DNA of 64,000 bases, from NCBI RefSeq assembly GCF_014201335.1, contig NZ_JACHEB010000009.1, positions 62,001-126,000 on the forward strand, read 5' to 3'. Position numbers and translations under genes: made by a program. Origin of the DNA: Tunturiibacter gelidiferens (GTDB lineage: Bacteria > Acidobacteriota > Terriglobia > Terriglobales > Acidobacteriaceae). Below the pieces are notes generated by a model that saw nothing but the letters and a program-made list of their open reading frames with translations, was not told the DNA's origin and did no database searches. How positions within the stretch are numbered: the first letter of the stretch is position 1; each line of letters begins with the position of its first letter. Below, piece by piece: positions 36,007 through 45,000 of the stretch.

Positions 36007-36909
36007 TTAGTGGGGGTTGGGCATTTGGAGTTCGAAGAGTTTGGCGGGGTCGATGTAGGTGCCTTGCCAGCGGACGCCGAGGTGAAGGTGGGGACCGGTG
36101 GCGCGGCCTGAGGCTCCGCTGAGTGCGATGATCTGGCCGCGACGAATGCGGCGGCCGACGGTGACTTCGATCTTCGAGAGGTGCATGTAGACGCTCATGA
36201 GGCCGAGGCCGTGGTCGATGACGACGCAGCCGCCTTCGAAGTAGAGTGGATTGGCGAGGACGACGCGGCCTGAGTTGATTGCGGCTACCGGCGTGTGCAG
36301 CTTCGCGTGGTAGTCGAGGCCGTGATGTACGCTGGCTACCTTTCCGTTGAAGAGGCGCTGGTTGCCGAAGGAGTCTGACTCGGGCGCGAGAGGCAGGGGA
36401 GGGAGGAAGCTGGCTGACCATTGCCGCGTGGGGGCTGAGGTAGCGAAGGCTTTGTCTTTGACGATCTTGTCTGCGGCGATTTGTTTGAGTGCTTTGGGGG
36501 CGGGCTCGACGAATTTGTCAGGGACGGTGAGGGGCACCTGGAGATAGGGTGCGGTTTCGATGGTTAGTTGGTGGTGGAGTGTCTGGTGGGTTCCGTCTTT
36601 GAGATTGGCTTCGACGGTGACTGGGTAGCTGCCGGGGGCAAGTTCAACGTCGATTCCTGCGAGCGCGAACCAGGTGCGGTGGTCAGAGTTGGAGAAGAAG
36701 AGGACGTGGTGAGTTTGCCAATCGCCCGTTACTGAGAGCGCTTCGCTTGGGATTGAGAGTGTGATGAGGAAGGGCGATCCGTTCATCAGAGGAGATGGAG
36801 AGATATGGAGAGCGCTGTCGTCGAGCTTGGTGGCGCAGTGAGCTGAATGCGCAATGGAGAGGAGCATTGCGGCGGCGAGGGCAAGTGTTCGATCGAGCGT
36901 GCGGAGCAT
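36007..36909 (-). CDS. M23 family (LytM/lysostaphin-type) metallopeptidase
   Basis: About 300 aa, exported (signal peptide LALAAAMLLSIAHSAHCA). The N-terminal half is an Ig-like beta domain (PSPLMNGSPFLITLSIPSEALSVTG...), and the C-terminal peptidase domain has the zinc motifs HHGLDYHAKLHTPV (H-x3-D type) and GPHLHLGVRW (HxH), with LGLMSVYMHLSKIEVTVGRRIRRGQIIALSG between. It should cleave peptidoglycan cross-bridges or act as a hydrolase activator. Start set at ATG 36909 rather than TTG 36948. Confidence 0.9.
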   Translation of the reverse strand: MLRTLDRTLALAAAMLLSIAHSAHCATKLDDSALHISPSPLMNGSPFLITLSIPSEALSVTGDWQTHHVLFFSNSDHRTWFALAGIDVELAPGSYPVTVEANLKDGTHQTLHHQLTIETAPYLQVPLTVPDKFVEPAPKALKQIAADKIVKDKAFATSAPTRQWSASFLPPLPLAPESDSFGNQRLFNGKVASVHHGLDYHAKLHTPVAAINSGRVVLANPLYFEGGCVVIDHGLGLMSVYMHLSKIEVTVGRRIRRGQIIALSGASGRATGPHLHLGVRWQGTYIDPAKLFELQMPNPH

Positions 36910-37030
36910 GAGATGAGAGTGTATGGCAGAAACGGATTGGTGAGGCAAATTGTTGCTAAGGGCGTGCGGGCCGGAGAGGTTGTCGCAGTGATATTCTAGC
37001 CAGAATCAGTAGGAATGAGGCCTCGTTTTC

Positions 37031-38725
37031 ATGTCAAACCCCGGTGCACCAGAGTCCACATCGTTCGAACCCGTCGATAACACAGAGTCTACCGAATCGT
37101 TCGACGCGATTCTTGCGCAGTATGAGCAGACGCATTCGCGACTGTCTGGTGAAGGTGGAAAGCAGATAACGGGAACTGTGGTCGCGGTGTCGGTTGATTC
37201 AGTGTTCGTCGATATTGGGTATAAGACGGAGGGCGTGTTGCCGCTTGCGTTGTTTCAGAGCGCGGGTGAGACGGTTGAGGTGGGGAGCAAGCTGCAGGTT
37301 TCGGTGAAAGGCCGGAACGAAGAGGGATACTACGAGCTGTCGCGGATGCGGGTGGAGCAGCCGAAGGATTGGAGCGCGCTGGAGAAGGCGTTTGCGGATA
37401 AGGCAGTGATCGTCGGGACGGTGACGGGCGTGGTGAAGGGTGGCCTGACGGTGGACGTGGGCGTGAGGGCGTTTATGCCTGGCTCGCGGAGTGGGGCGCG
37501 GGATGCCGCGGAGATGGAGAAGCTCGTGGGGCAGGAGATTCGCTGCCGGATTATCAAGCTGGATGCGACGGAGGAGGATGTTGTCGTTGACCGGCGTGCG
37601 GTGGCGGAGGAGGATGACCGCTCGACGAAGGAACGGCGGTATGCGGAGATTCGTGAGGGCGATTTGGTTTCGGGAACGGTGCGCAGCGTGACGGACTATG
37701 GCGCGTTTGTCGATATCGGAGGAGTGGATGGGTTGTTGCACATCAGCGATATTTCGTGGGCGCGGGTGGAGAAGCCGTCGGACGTGTTGACGGTGGGTCA
37801 GCAGGTTGATGCGAAGGTGTTGAAGGTGGAGGCAGCGGGGAAGAGGATTTCGCTGGGGATGAAGCAGCTGTTGGCGCATCCGTGGGATGCAGTGGCGGGG
37901 AAGTATGTTGCGGGGGAGCGGGTGCGTGGGGCGGTGACTCGGGTTACGGACTTCGGCGCGTTCGTGGAGTTGGAGCCGGGTGTTGAGGGGATGGTGCATA
38001 TCTCGGAGATGTCGTGGGTGAAGAAGGTGAGGAAGCCGGGGGATTTGGTGAAGCCGGGGGATGTGGTGGAGGTGATGATTCTCGGCGTGAGTGTGGCGGA
38101 ACGGCGGATGTCGCTGGGGCTGAAGCAGACGTTGGGCGATCCGTGGGTGGATGTGGCGGAGAAGTTTGCGGTGGGCTCGCAGGTGGAGGGGCCGGTGACG
38201 AGCTTTACGAAGTTCGGCGCGTTTGTGCAGCTGGTTGAGGGCGTTGAAGGGATGATTCATGTCAGCGAGATCACTGCGGAGAAGAGGATTGAACGGCCAC
38301 AGGATGTTCTGCGCGTGGGGCAGGTGGTGAAGGCGAAGGTGCTTGATGTAGATAGGGAGAAGCGGCAGATAAAGCTGAGCATGAAGCAGCTGGTGCCGAC
38401 GGGGTTGGATGAGTACATCGCTGAACATCACGATGGGGAATTGGTGACGGGGCGGCTGATTGAGGTCTCGGGCGAGCATGGGACGGTGGAGCTGGGTGAG
38501 GGGATTCGTGCGCGTGCCGGGCTGGTGGCGGAGGCTGCGAAGGAAGAGGTAAAGTCTGGGGCGCCGGATTTGTCTTCGTTCAGCTCGATGCTGGCAGCGC
38601 GATGGAAGAATGGGCCGAGCGCTGCGGAGGCGAAAGCGGAGCCGGTTCGGGTGGGACAGATTCGGAGCTTCAGGATTACGCTCCTGGATCGCGAAGCGAA
38701 GAAGGTGGAAGTGCAGCTGGTCTAG
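37031..38725 (+). CDS. rpsA: 30S ribosomal protein S1-like, multi-S1-domain RNA-binding protein
   Basis: A 564-aa protein with a short acidic N terminus and about five to six S1 OB-fold repeats, for example GGKQITGTVVAVSVDSVFVDIGYKTEGVLP, REGDLVSGTVRSVTDYGAFVDIGGVDGLLHISDISW, VRGAVTRVTDFGAFVELEPGVEGMVHISEMSW and VEGPVTSFTKFGAFVQLVEGVEGMIHVSEI. S1 binds mRNA on the 30S subunit and aids initiation. The last repeat is divergent, and the C-terminal 70 residues are unlike classical S1. A second rpsA elsewhere cannot be excluded, so 'S1-like' is safer than rpsA. Confidence 0.88.
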   Translation: MSNPGAPESTSFEPVDNTESTESFDAILAQYEQTHSRLSGEGGKQITGTVVAVSVDSVFVDIGYKTEGVLPLALFQSAGETVEVGSKLQVSVKGRNEEGYYELSRMRVEQPKDWSALEKAFADKAVIVGTVTGVVKGGLTVDVGVRAFMPGSRSGARDAAEMEKLVGQEIRCRIIKLDATEEDVVVDRRAVAEEDDRSTKERRYAEIREGDLVSGTVRSVTDYGAFVDIGGVDGLLHISDISWARVEKPSDVLTVGQQVDAKVLKVEAAGKRISLGMKQLLAHPWDAVAGKYVAGERVRGAVTRVTDFGAFVELEPGVEGMVHISEMSWVKKVRKPGDLVKPGDVVEVMILGVSVAERRMSLGLKQTLGDPWVDVAEKFAVGSQVEGPVTSFTKFGAFVQLVEGVEGMIHVSEITAEKRIERPQDVLRVGQVVKAKVLDVDREKRQIKLSMKQLVPTGLDEYIAEHHDGELVTGRLIEVSGEHGTVELGEGIRARAGLVAEAAKEEVKSGAPDLSSFSSMLAARWKNGPSAAEAKAEPVRVGQIRSFRITLLDREAKKVEVQLV

Positions 38726-38902
38726 AAAGATTATCAAGAATAAATTCGCAGTAGTGTAATGTGCGGTTAATCCTTCGTTTTCAATAGGCTGCATAGGATT
38801 GCTGAAGCGAGATGGTGGGCGCGGTGGTTGTGGGCGCGTTTTACGGTGGGGATTCCGCGCTATATTAGATTTATTGTGTTCAGTCTTGGACCAAAATCGA
38901 AT

Positions 38903-39193
38903 ATGCAGAGCTCGTGGAGAATCTTCTTCGCGCTGCTTTGTGTTTTGCTGGTTTTGGCGACTGGGACGATTCAGGCTGTTCACTCCCATCCAGTTGGCGA
39001 CATCTCTCATGCGGACTGCGCGCTTTGCGTAACTGCGCACGTAGCTGTTGAGGTTGCTCAGCCACCGGTGACACTCGCTGTCGCCTCCGTCGTATCTGCT
39101 ATTGAGGTCTTTGATCCGCCGACGCGGGCGAAGACTTTTTTTACGTTTGCACTCTACACCCGACCACCGCCTGTTGACTCTGTTCTCGCTTAG
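38903..39193 (+). CDS. Small His/Cys-containing membrane or exported protein (DUF2946-like)
   Basis: A 96-aa protein. A hydrophobic segment (IFFALLCVLLVLATGTIQA) is followed by HSHPVGDISHADCALCVTAHVAVEV, a His/Cys cluster that resembles the CxxC/His pattern of DUF2946 proteins found beside metal-related TonB receptors. The C-terminal half is ordinary. No enzymatic domain. It ends 45 bp before the TonB receptor gene, suggesting co-expression and perhaps metal (copper or zinc) handling. The start ATG 38903 is chosen because the hydrophobic segment follows directly. Confidence 0.65.
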   Translation: MQSSWRIFFALLCVLLVLATGTIQAVHSHPVGDISHADCALCVTAHVAVEVAQPPVTLAVASVVSAIEVFDPPTRAKTFFTFALYTRPPPVDSVLA

Positions 39194-39238
39194 AACGGTT
39201 GTCAAAAAAAATCAGGTTGAAACTCAAGGGGGTTGTGT

Positions 39239-42022
39239 ATGCACACGTCAATACGACGGGTCATCTTCGCACTATTTGCAATTGTTTTCTTTGTTTTCGG
39301 TAGTACGGGCCTGTGGTCGCAGTCTGCTGGAAATGCCGGCACTGTTGTTGGAACAGTCACGGACGCAACGGGCGCTATTGTGCCGGGGGCGACTGTCTCG
39401 ATTGAGAATCCGGTCAGTGGATACAGCCGGGTCACGACCACAGATAGCTCGGGGCATTATCAGTTTACGAATCTGCCACTGAATCCTTATCACTTAGTGG
39501 TTTCGCTGACGGGGTTTGCTTCGGCGACTCAAGATGTTCAGGTCAGGTCTTTTGTACCGATTACCGTGAAGACCGCGTTGACAATTGGAGCGACTTCGAC
39601 GGTAGTGAATGTGACGGGTAGCGATCTGGTTGAGAACGATTCAACGTTTCATACGGACGTGGATCGTGGCTTGTTCGATAAGTTGCCGCTGGAGAGCCAG
39701 TCATCTTCGCTGAGTTCTCTGGTGACGTTGTCGTCGCCTGGAGTTGCGGCGGACTCGAATGGTCTGTTCCATGGGCTTGGCGACCATGCGTCGAACTCTT
39801 TTTCGATCGATGGTCAGCCAATCACGGATCAGCAGAGCAAGGTCTTTTCGAATCAGATTCCTTCGAACTCGATCCAGTCGATTGAGGTGATTTCAGGCGC
39901 GCCGCCGGCGGAGTTTGGCGGTAAGACGAGTCTTGTGATCCAGGTAACGACGCGGTCCGGCATGGGAGTTAGGAAGCCGACCGGTAGTGTAACGACGTCG
40001 TACGGGACATTTGGGTCGGCGAGCGGGGGAGTCGATCTGAGTTACGGGGGGGAGAAGTGGGGGAATTTTATTGAGGTCGACGGCTTAAATACTGGGCGCT
40101 TCCTCGATCCTCCGGAGTTTACGGTCTTTCACGATAAGGGCAATGAGATGAACGTGTTCGATCGTATCGACCGGCAGCTCACGACTGTTGACTCGATTCA
40201 TTTGAACCTGAACTACAGTCGCTCTTGGTTTCAGACGCCGAACGCGTTCGACAATCTGAATGTGCAGAATGTAATTAGTGGTGGCGGAGGAGCGAATCCT
40301 GTCTTCGGGAATGTTGGCGATACAGATCAGCGTTCGAAGATCGGGACCTTTGATATCGCACCAACTTATACGCGCACGATTGGAGCGAACTCGGTCTTCA
40401 ACTTTGGTCCTTATATTCGTAAGGATCAATATGACTACTATCCGAGCGGAAACCCGCTGGCCGATCTCGGGCCACCCAATCTGCAGAACCAGACGATCGC
40501 TCAAACGCGCTCTCTGACGAACGCTGGGGTGCATACCGATTTTTCGTATGCGAAGGGGATCAATAACATCAAGATTGGCGCCAACTACTCGCAGACTTTT
40601 CTGCGTGAGAGCGACACGCTGGGTGTTGTCGCAAATACGTTCAACTCGCCGTGTACGGATGGCGCGGCGAATCCTGTGAATGGATTTAGCGATCCGTCGC
40701 AGTGCGCGGCGGCGGGGTTGTTTCCGAACAATGGCATGCTGGCCAAGACGCTGGGATCTTCAACGCCTGCATTTAATCCGGTTCTGCTGCCGTTCGATTT
40801 GACTCGTGGCGGTGGGCAGTTCAACTTCATCGGCCGGACCGATGTGAAGGAACTCGCTTTGTATGTTGAGGACCAGATCAAGGCGGGTAACTGGCTCTTC
40901 AATGTTGGTATTCGCGGCGATCTTTATAACGGGTTGACGGTTGCGCGTCAGGCGGAGCCTCGCGTGGGCTTAGCTTATAGCGTGAAGCCGACTAATACGG
41001 TTCTGCGTTTGTCGTATGCGAGAACGCTGGAGACTCCGTTCAATGAAAACCTAGTGCTTTCCAGTCAAGGATGTCTGAACGACGTACTTAATCCACTGCT
41101 GGCTTGTCAGGGTGGAAACGGCAATCTCGCTCCCGGCTACCGAAATGAGTTCCATGCCGGATTGCAACAGGCATTCGGCAAGAATCTCGTGATCAGCGGG
41201 GATTACATCTGGAAGTACACACACAATGCCTTCGATTTCAGTGTGCTTGGAAACACGCCGATTACGTTCCCGATTGACTGGCATAACTCGAAGATCCCGG
41301 GCTTTGCTTTGCGAGCAGATGTCCCTAACTTTCACAACTTTTCAGCGTTTGTTGTGATGTCTTCGGTGGCGGCACGATTCTTTCCGCCGCAGGTTGCCGG
41401 TGCAGGCGCTACGGTTGGTGGCAGCGGGTTTCCTTTCCGCATCGACCATGATGAGCGCTATAACCAGACGACGCATCTGCAGTATCAGATCCCCGGCAAG
41501 CGTAGCCCGTGGGTCGGGTTCAACTGGCGGTTTGATAGCGGTCTGACTGCGGGTTCTGTGCCTTGCTACAACGTGACCGATCCGAACAGTTTGTGCAATC
41601 CGGCGAACGGTGGACCGTCAATCACGATCAACGGACAACCGGGGATTGATCTGAGTGGTTTGACGCCTGATCAGCAGTTTCAGGCTGGGCTGACTTGCAA
41701 CGGTGTGAAGGCTACTCCGTTTGTCGGAATACCTGGTAATCAGTGCCTGGCTTCGCAGCTCACTTCGACGCTGGTATCGATTCCCGCACCTGGAACCGAA
41801 AACGACGACAAGAATCCTCCTAGAATTCAGGAACGCAGTTTGTTTGATGCCTCAGTTGGTCAGGATAATCTGTTCAACGGCGATAAGAACAAGTGGAGTC
41901 TTCGTCTGACGGGTGTGAACATCACCAACAAGTACGCCCTTTACAACTTCCTCTCAACCTTCAGCGGTACGCACTATGTAACACCGCGTGCTTTGACGGC
42001 AGAGCTTGGGTTCCACTTTTAG
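39239..42022 (+). CDS. TonB-dependent receptor with N-terminal carboxypeptidase-regulatory domain
   Basis: A 927-aa outer-membrane receptor. Signal peptide (VIFALFAIVFFVFGSTGLWSQ), then a CarboxypepD_reg-like beta sandwich (GTVVGTVTDATGAIVPGATVSIENP...GHYQFTNLPLNPYHLVVS), a plug domain (SFSIDGQPITDQQSKVFSNQIPSNSIQSIEVISGAPPAEFGG) and a long beta-barrel ending TAELGFHF with terminal Phe. Unlike the roughly 1100-aa Oar-like receptors common in Acidobacteriota it is nearer classic TBDT size. The start is ATG 39239 with GGGGG eight bases upstream. The substrate is unknown; the small His/Cys protein upstream may hint at a metal. Confidence 0.92.
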   Translation: MHTSIRRVIFALFAIVFFVFGSTGLWSQSAGNAGTVVGTVTDATGAIVPGATVSIENPVSGYSRVTTTDSSGHYQFTNLPLNPYHLVVSLTGFASATQDVQVRSFVPITVKTALTIGATSTVVNVTGSDLVENDSTFHTDVDRGLFDKLPLESQSSSLSSLVTLSSPGVAADSNGLFHGLGDHASNSFSIDGQPITDQQSKVFSNQIPSNSIQSIEVISGAPPAEFGGKTSLVIQVTTRSGMGVRKPTGSVTTSYGTFGSASGGVDLSYGGEKWGNFIEVDGLNTGRFLDPPEFTVFHDKGNEMNVFDRIDRQLTTVDSIHLNLNYSRSWFQTPNAFDNLNVQNVISGGGGANPVFGNVGDTDQRSKIGTFDIAPTYTRTIGANSVFNFGPYIRKDQYDYYPSGNPLADLGPPNLQNQTIAQTRSLTNAGVHTDFSYAKGINNIKIGANYSQTFLRESDTLGVVANTFNSPCTDGAANPVNGFSDPSQCAAAGLFPNNGMLAKTLGSSTPAFNPVLLPFDLTRGGGQFNFIGRTDVKELALYVEDQIKAGNWLFNVGIRGDLYNGLTVARQAEPRVGLAYSVKPTNTVLRLSYARTLETPFNENLVLSSQGCLNDVLNPLLACQGGNGNLAPGYRNEFHAGLQQAFGKNLVISGDYIWKYTHNAFDFSVLGNTPITFPIDWHNSKIPGFALRADVPNFHNFSAFVVMSSVAARFFPPQVAGAGATVGGSGFPFRIDHDERYNQTTHLQYQIPGKRSPWVGFNWRFDSGLTAGSVPCYNVTDPNSLCNPANGGPSITINGQPGIDLSGLTPDQQFQAGLTCNGVKATPFVGIPGNQCLASQLTSTLVSIPAPGTENDDKNPPRIQERSLFDASVGQDNLFNGDKNKWSLRLTGVNITNKYALYNFLSTFSGTHYVTPRALTAELGFHF

Positions 42023-42042
42023 AGGGAACTATTAAAAGCTTG

Positions 42043-42075
42043 ATGGGCAGTGGGATGATTTCACTGCCCATTTTT
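42043..42075 (+). terminator. Intrinsic terminator after the TonB receptor gene
   Basis: ATGGGCAGTG and CACTGCCCAT form a perfect 10-bp stem with a 9-base loop, followed by TTTT. Located 20 bp after the receptor stop and just before the convergent glucan-synthase-like gene. Confidence 0.88.
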
Positions 42076-42090
42076 GTTGGTGTGAAGGAT

Positions 42091-45000
42091 TTACGCGGGT
42101 TGCTCTTCTGAAGCTTGTAACTTCGATTGCTTCTCAAGATCTTTGAGGGTTTCTTTGCTCAAGGCTTTTTCGTGCAGGAGGAGTTCGGCAGCTCGGACGC
42201 GAGGTGTGCCGTGGAACCACTCCTGCACGATGTTGTTTTTGAGCAAGTTGGTCACGGCGAGAAGACACATGCCCTGATGGTGTGCCATCCACGAACGAAC
42301 GAGTTCGGGTTGATTGCCCTGGGTGTAGTCGGCTGCTTCATAGAAGCCATAGGCTCCGGTCCAGTCCATGGATGCCATGCGTCGGAGGTTGGTGATGGCG
42401 TCTTTGCGAAGAAGAGGTAGCGCGAGGAAGCTGGAGTAGGGTGAGATGACAGGGCCGTCTTCGGCTCCGTACTTCAGTGCGAGTTTTGGGATGCCCCATG
42501 CCTGGTAGCCGTAACGACCTTGAGGATCTTTTTTGGAGAAGCCTGATTCGGAGATGCCCCAGGGGATGTTGTGAACATGGTCCTTCTGGATGCGGACGGC
42601 GGATTCGAGAGAGCGCGCGATGAGAGTGTCGGGGAAAGTGCGCATCCAGAGGGAGGGCATCATGTATTCGAACATGGTTCCGGTCCAGGAGAGGAGAGCG
42701 GCGCGCCCGTTGACGAGGACGTGAGAGCGGTCGAGGCGGAACCAGGACTGCTGTGGGATGTCGCCCTTTGCGACCGCGATGAAAGATGCGATGCGAGCCT
42801 CGGAGGCGAGGAGGTCGTAACAGGCTGAGTGGAGCTCGTGGGTGATGCCGTCGTAGCCAATGGAGAGGAGTTGGCGGGATTCGACGAGGAGGAAGCCGTA
42901 CTCCATGGCGTCGGCGTGGCGCTCTGCCTCGACTGAGATTTTGGTTAGGTCGGCTTTTAGTTGGGCGAGACATCTTTTGGCGGTCGAGAGCAGGGCGAGA
43001 AGTTCGGCTGCGGCGGGGGCGAGCGTGGAACCGGTGGGGATGTCGCGTGATGCACCGGAGAGCTTCGATTCCAACTCGGTGACGTAGTCGGTTGCGTCGA
43101 GGAGGGTGGGGATTGCTTTGTGCTCGGAGCCGTCGAGTTGGGGTGGGGTGAAGAGCCCGTCGAACTGGGGAAGCAGCCAAGGGGTGTACTGCTCGGCGAA
43201 GACCGATAGCGCGGCGAGACGGTTGGAGACCTCGTTGGTGAACCAGTCGTCGGTGGGGTGGGTTGAGGTTTGCGGGATGGATCGAAGATGAGATCTTACC
43301 GCTGTTGCCGCGGGTTCCGGGGGCGCGAGTGTCGGCGTCGTTGTTGTTTTGACGGAGGGGTGTTGCATTTGTTTCAGGGTTGCAAAGGTCTCGGGGTCGA
43401 GAAGAGGGCGCTTGAGGAGATCGAGCGCGCCAGTGCGCAGCGTGTAGAGGGAGGCGGCGAGGTTTCCGCTGTCAACTGCGGAGACGATGTGCGGTGGGAT
43501 GGGGCGGAGGGTTTCGATGTCGTACCAGTTGTAGATGTGGCCGCGCTGTTTTTCGAGGCGGTCGTAGGTCTCGAGGGTGCCCAGTGTGGCCTGGGCGAAC
43601 TCGGGTAGTGTAAGAAAGCCGAACTCGTAGGCGGCTTGACGGGCGTTGAAGAGCATGCCGAGGTTTGTGGGGGAGAGCTTTCGGATCTGAAGATTGTTTT
43701 GTTCTTCGACGTTGTCGGGGATGAGCCAGTGATTTTTCTCGTCGCCGAAGTCGTGGAAGTACCGCCAGATGTGGAGCGCCTGCCGCTGGAGGAAGTGAGT
43801 GTCTTCTGAAGTAAGAGGGCCTTCTTCGCGGGTAGCCGGTGAGTTGAGCCAGATGGCGACGAGAGGTGCGATGGCCCAGAGGATGAGGACAGGCGCGGCA
43901 GCGACGAGAGACCGGAGGTTCGTGAAAGCCAGGATGACGGCGATGACGAGAGCGGCGACGGGAGAGAGCTGGAGGTAGATGTCGAGTGGCGTTCGTGATT
44001 TTCCGGATTCGGCTTGTGCGGCGGTCTCCCACTCGAGCATGTGTTTGCCGGATACCAATGTGCGGTTGAGAGAACGCGCGATGGCATCGAGGGCGAGGAA
44101 CATGTGGTGAGGCAGGAAGGTGAGATTCAGCATGGTGAAGCCGAAGTTCGCGCCGAAAGTGATGAAGCCTTCGCGTGCTCCGACGAAGCTGAGTTTGGCC
44201 AGAGCGCGGCCGAGGTTAAAGGCTAGTTGTACGAGCACGGGGAGGAGGAGGAGGACGACGCCGGCGATGGTCCAGTAGAGCGCGCCGCCGGGGAGGATGA
44301 ACCAGCCGAGGAGGAAGAGAAGGAATGTTACGGGCTCGACGAGGCTGCGGCGGAGGTTGTCGAAGATCTTCCAGCGCGAGATGGTGTTGATGGGATTGGG
44401 AACGGATTTGCCGGATTCGTCGGGGACATTGGCGAAGAGCCAGCGGGCGATCTGCCAGTCGCCGCGCACCCAACGGTGTTTGCGGCGGGTGTGTGCGGAG
44501 TAGTGCGAGGGGTAGTCGTCGATGATTTCGATGTCGGTGACGAGGCCGGCACGGGCGTAGGAGCCCTCGATGAGATCGTGGGAGAGAAGGGCATTGCGGG
44601 GGAAGCGGCGGTCGAGGACTTCGTGAAGGATCGCGACCTCGTAGATGCCTTTGCCTGCGAAGCTGCCCTCGCCGAAGAGGTCTTGATAGACATCTGAGAC
44701 GGCGCGGGTGTAGATGTCGAAGCCGGTTTCGCCGGAGTAGAGGGACGCGAGGCGGGAGCGTGATGCGGAGGAGACGCTGACGCCTACGCGTGGCTGGAGG
44801 ATACCGTATCCCTGGGTGACGATGCGAAGGCGCGGGTTGACGATCGCCTGATTGAGGGGGTGCGCCATGGTGCCGACCATGCGGGCTGCGGTGCCGCGGG
44901 GGAGTTGGGTGTCGGAGTCGAGCGTGATGACGTAGCGGACGTGCTGCAGGGCTTCGAGTGGGCCGGCTTTGAGGGGGAAGCTGTCGAATTCGTTCAACAA

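Noticed and set aside
37199..39205. 668-aa open frame on the minus strand
   Set aside because: Shadow of the S1-like gene and its downstream neighbour; Arg/His/Leu-rich and without recognisable domains.
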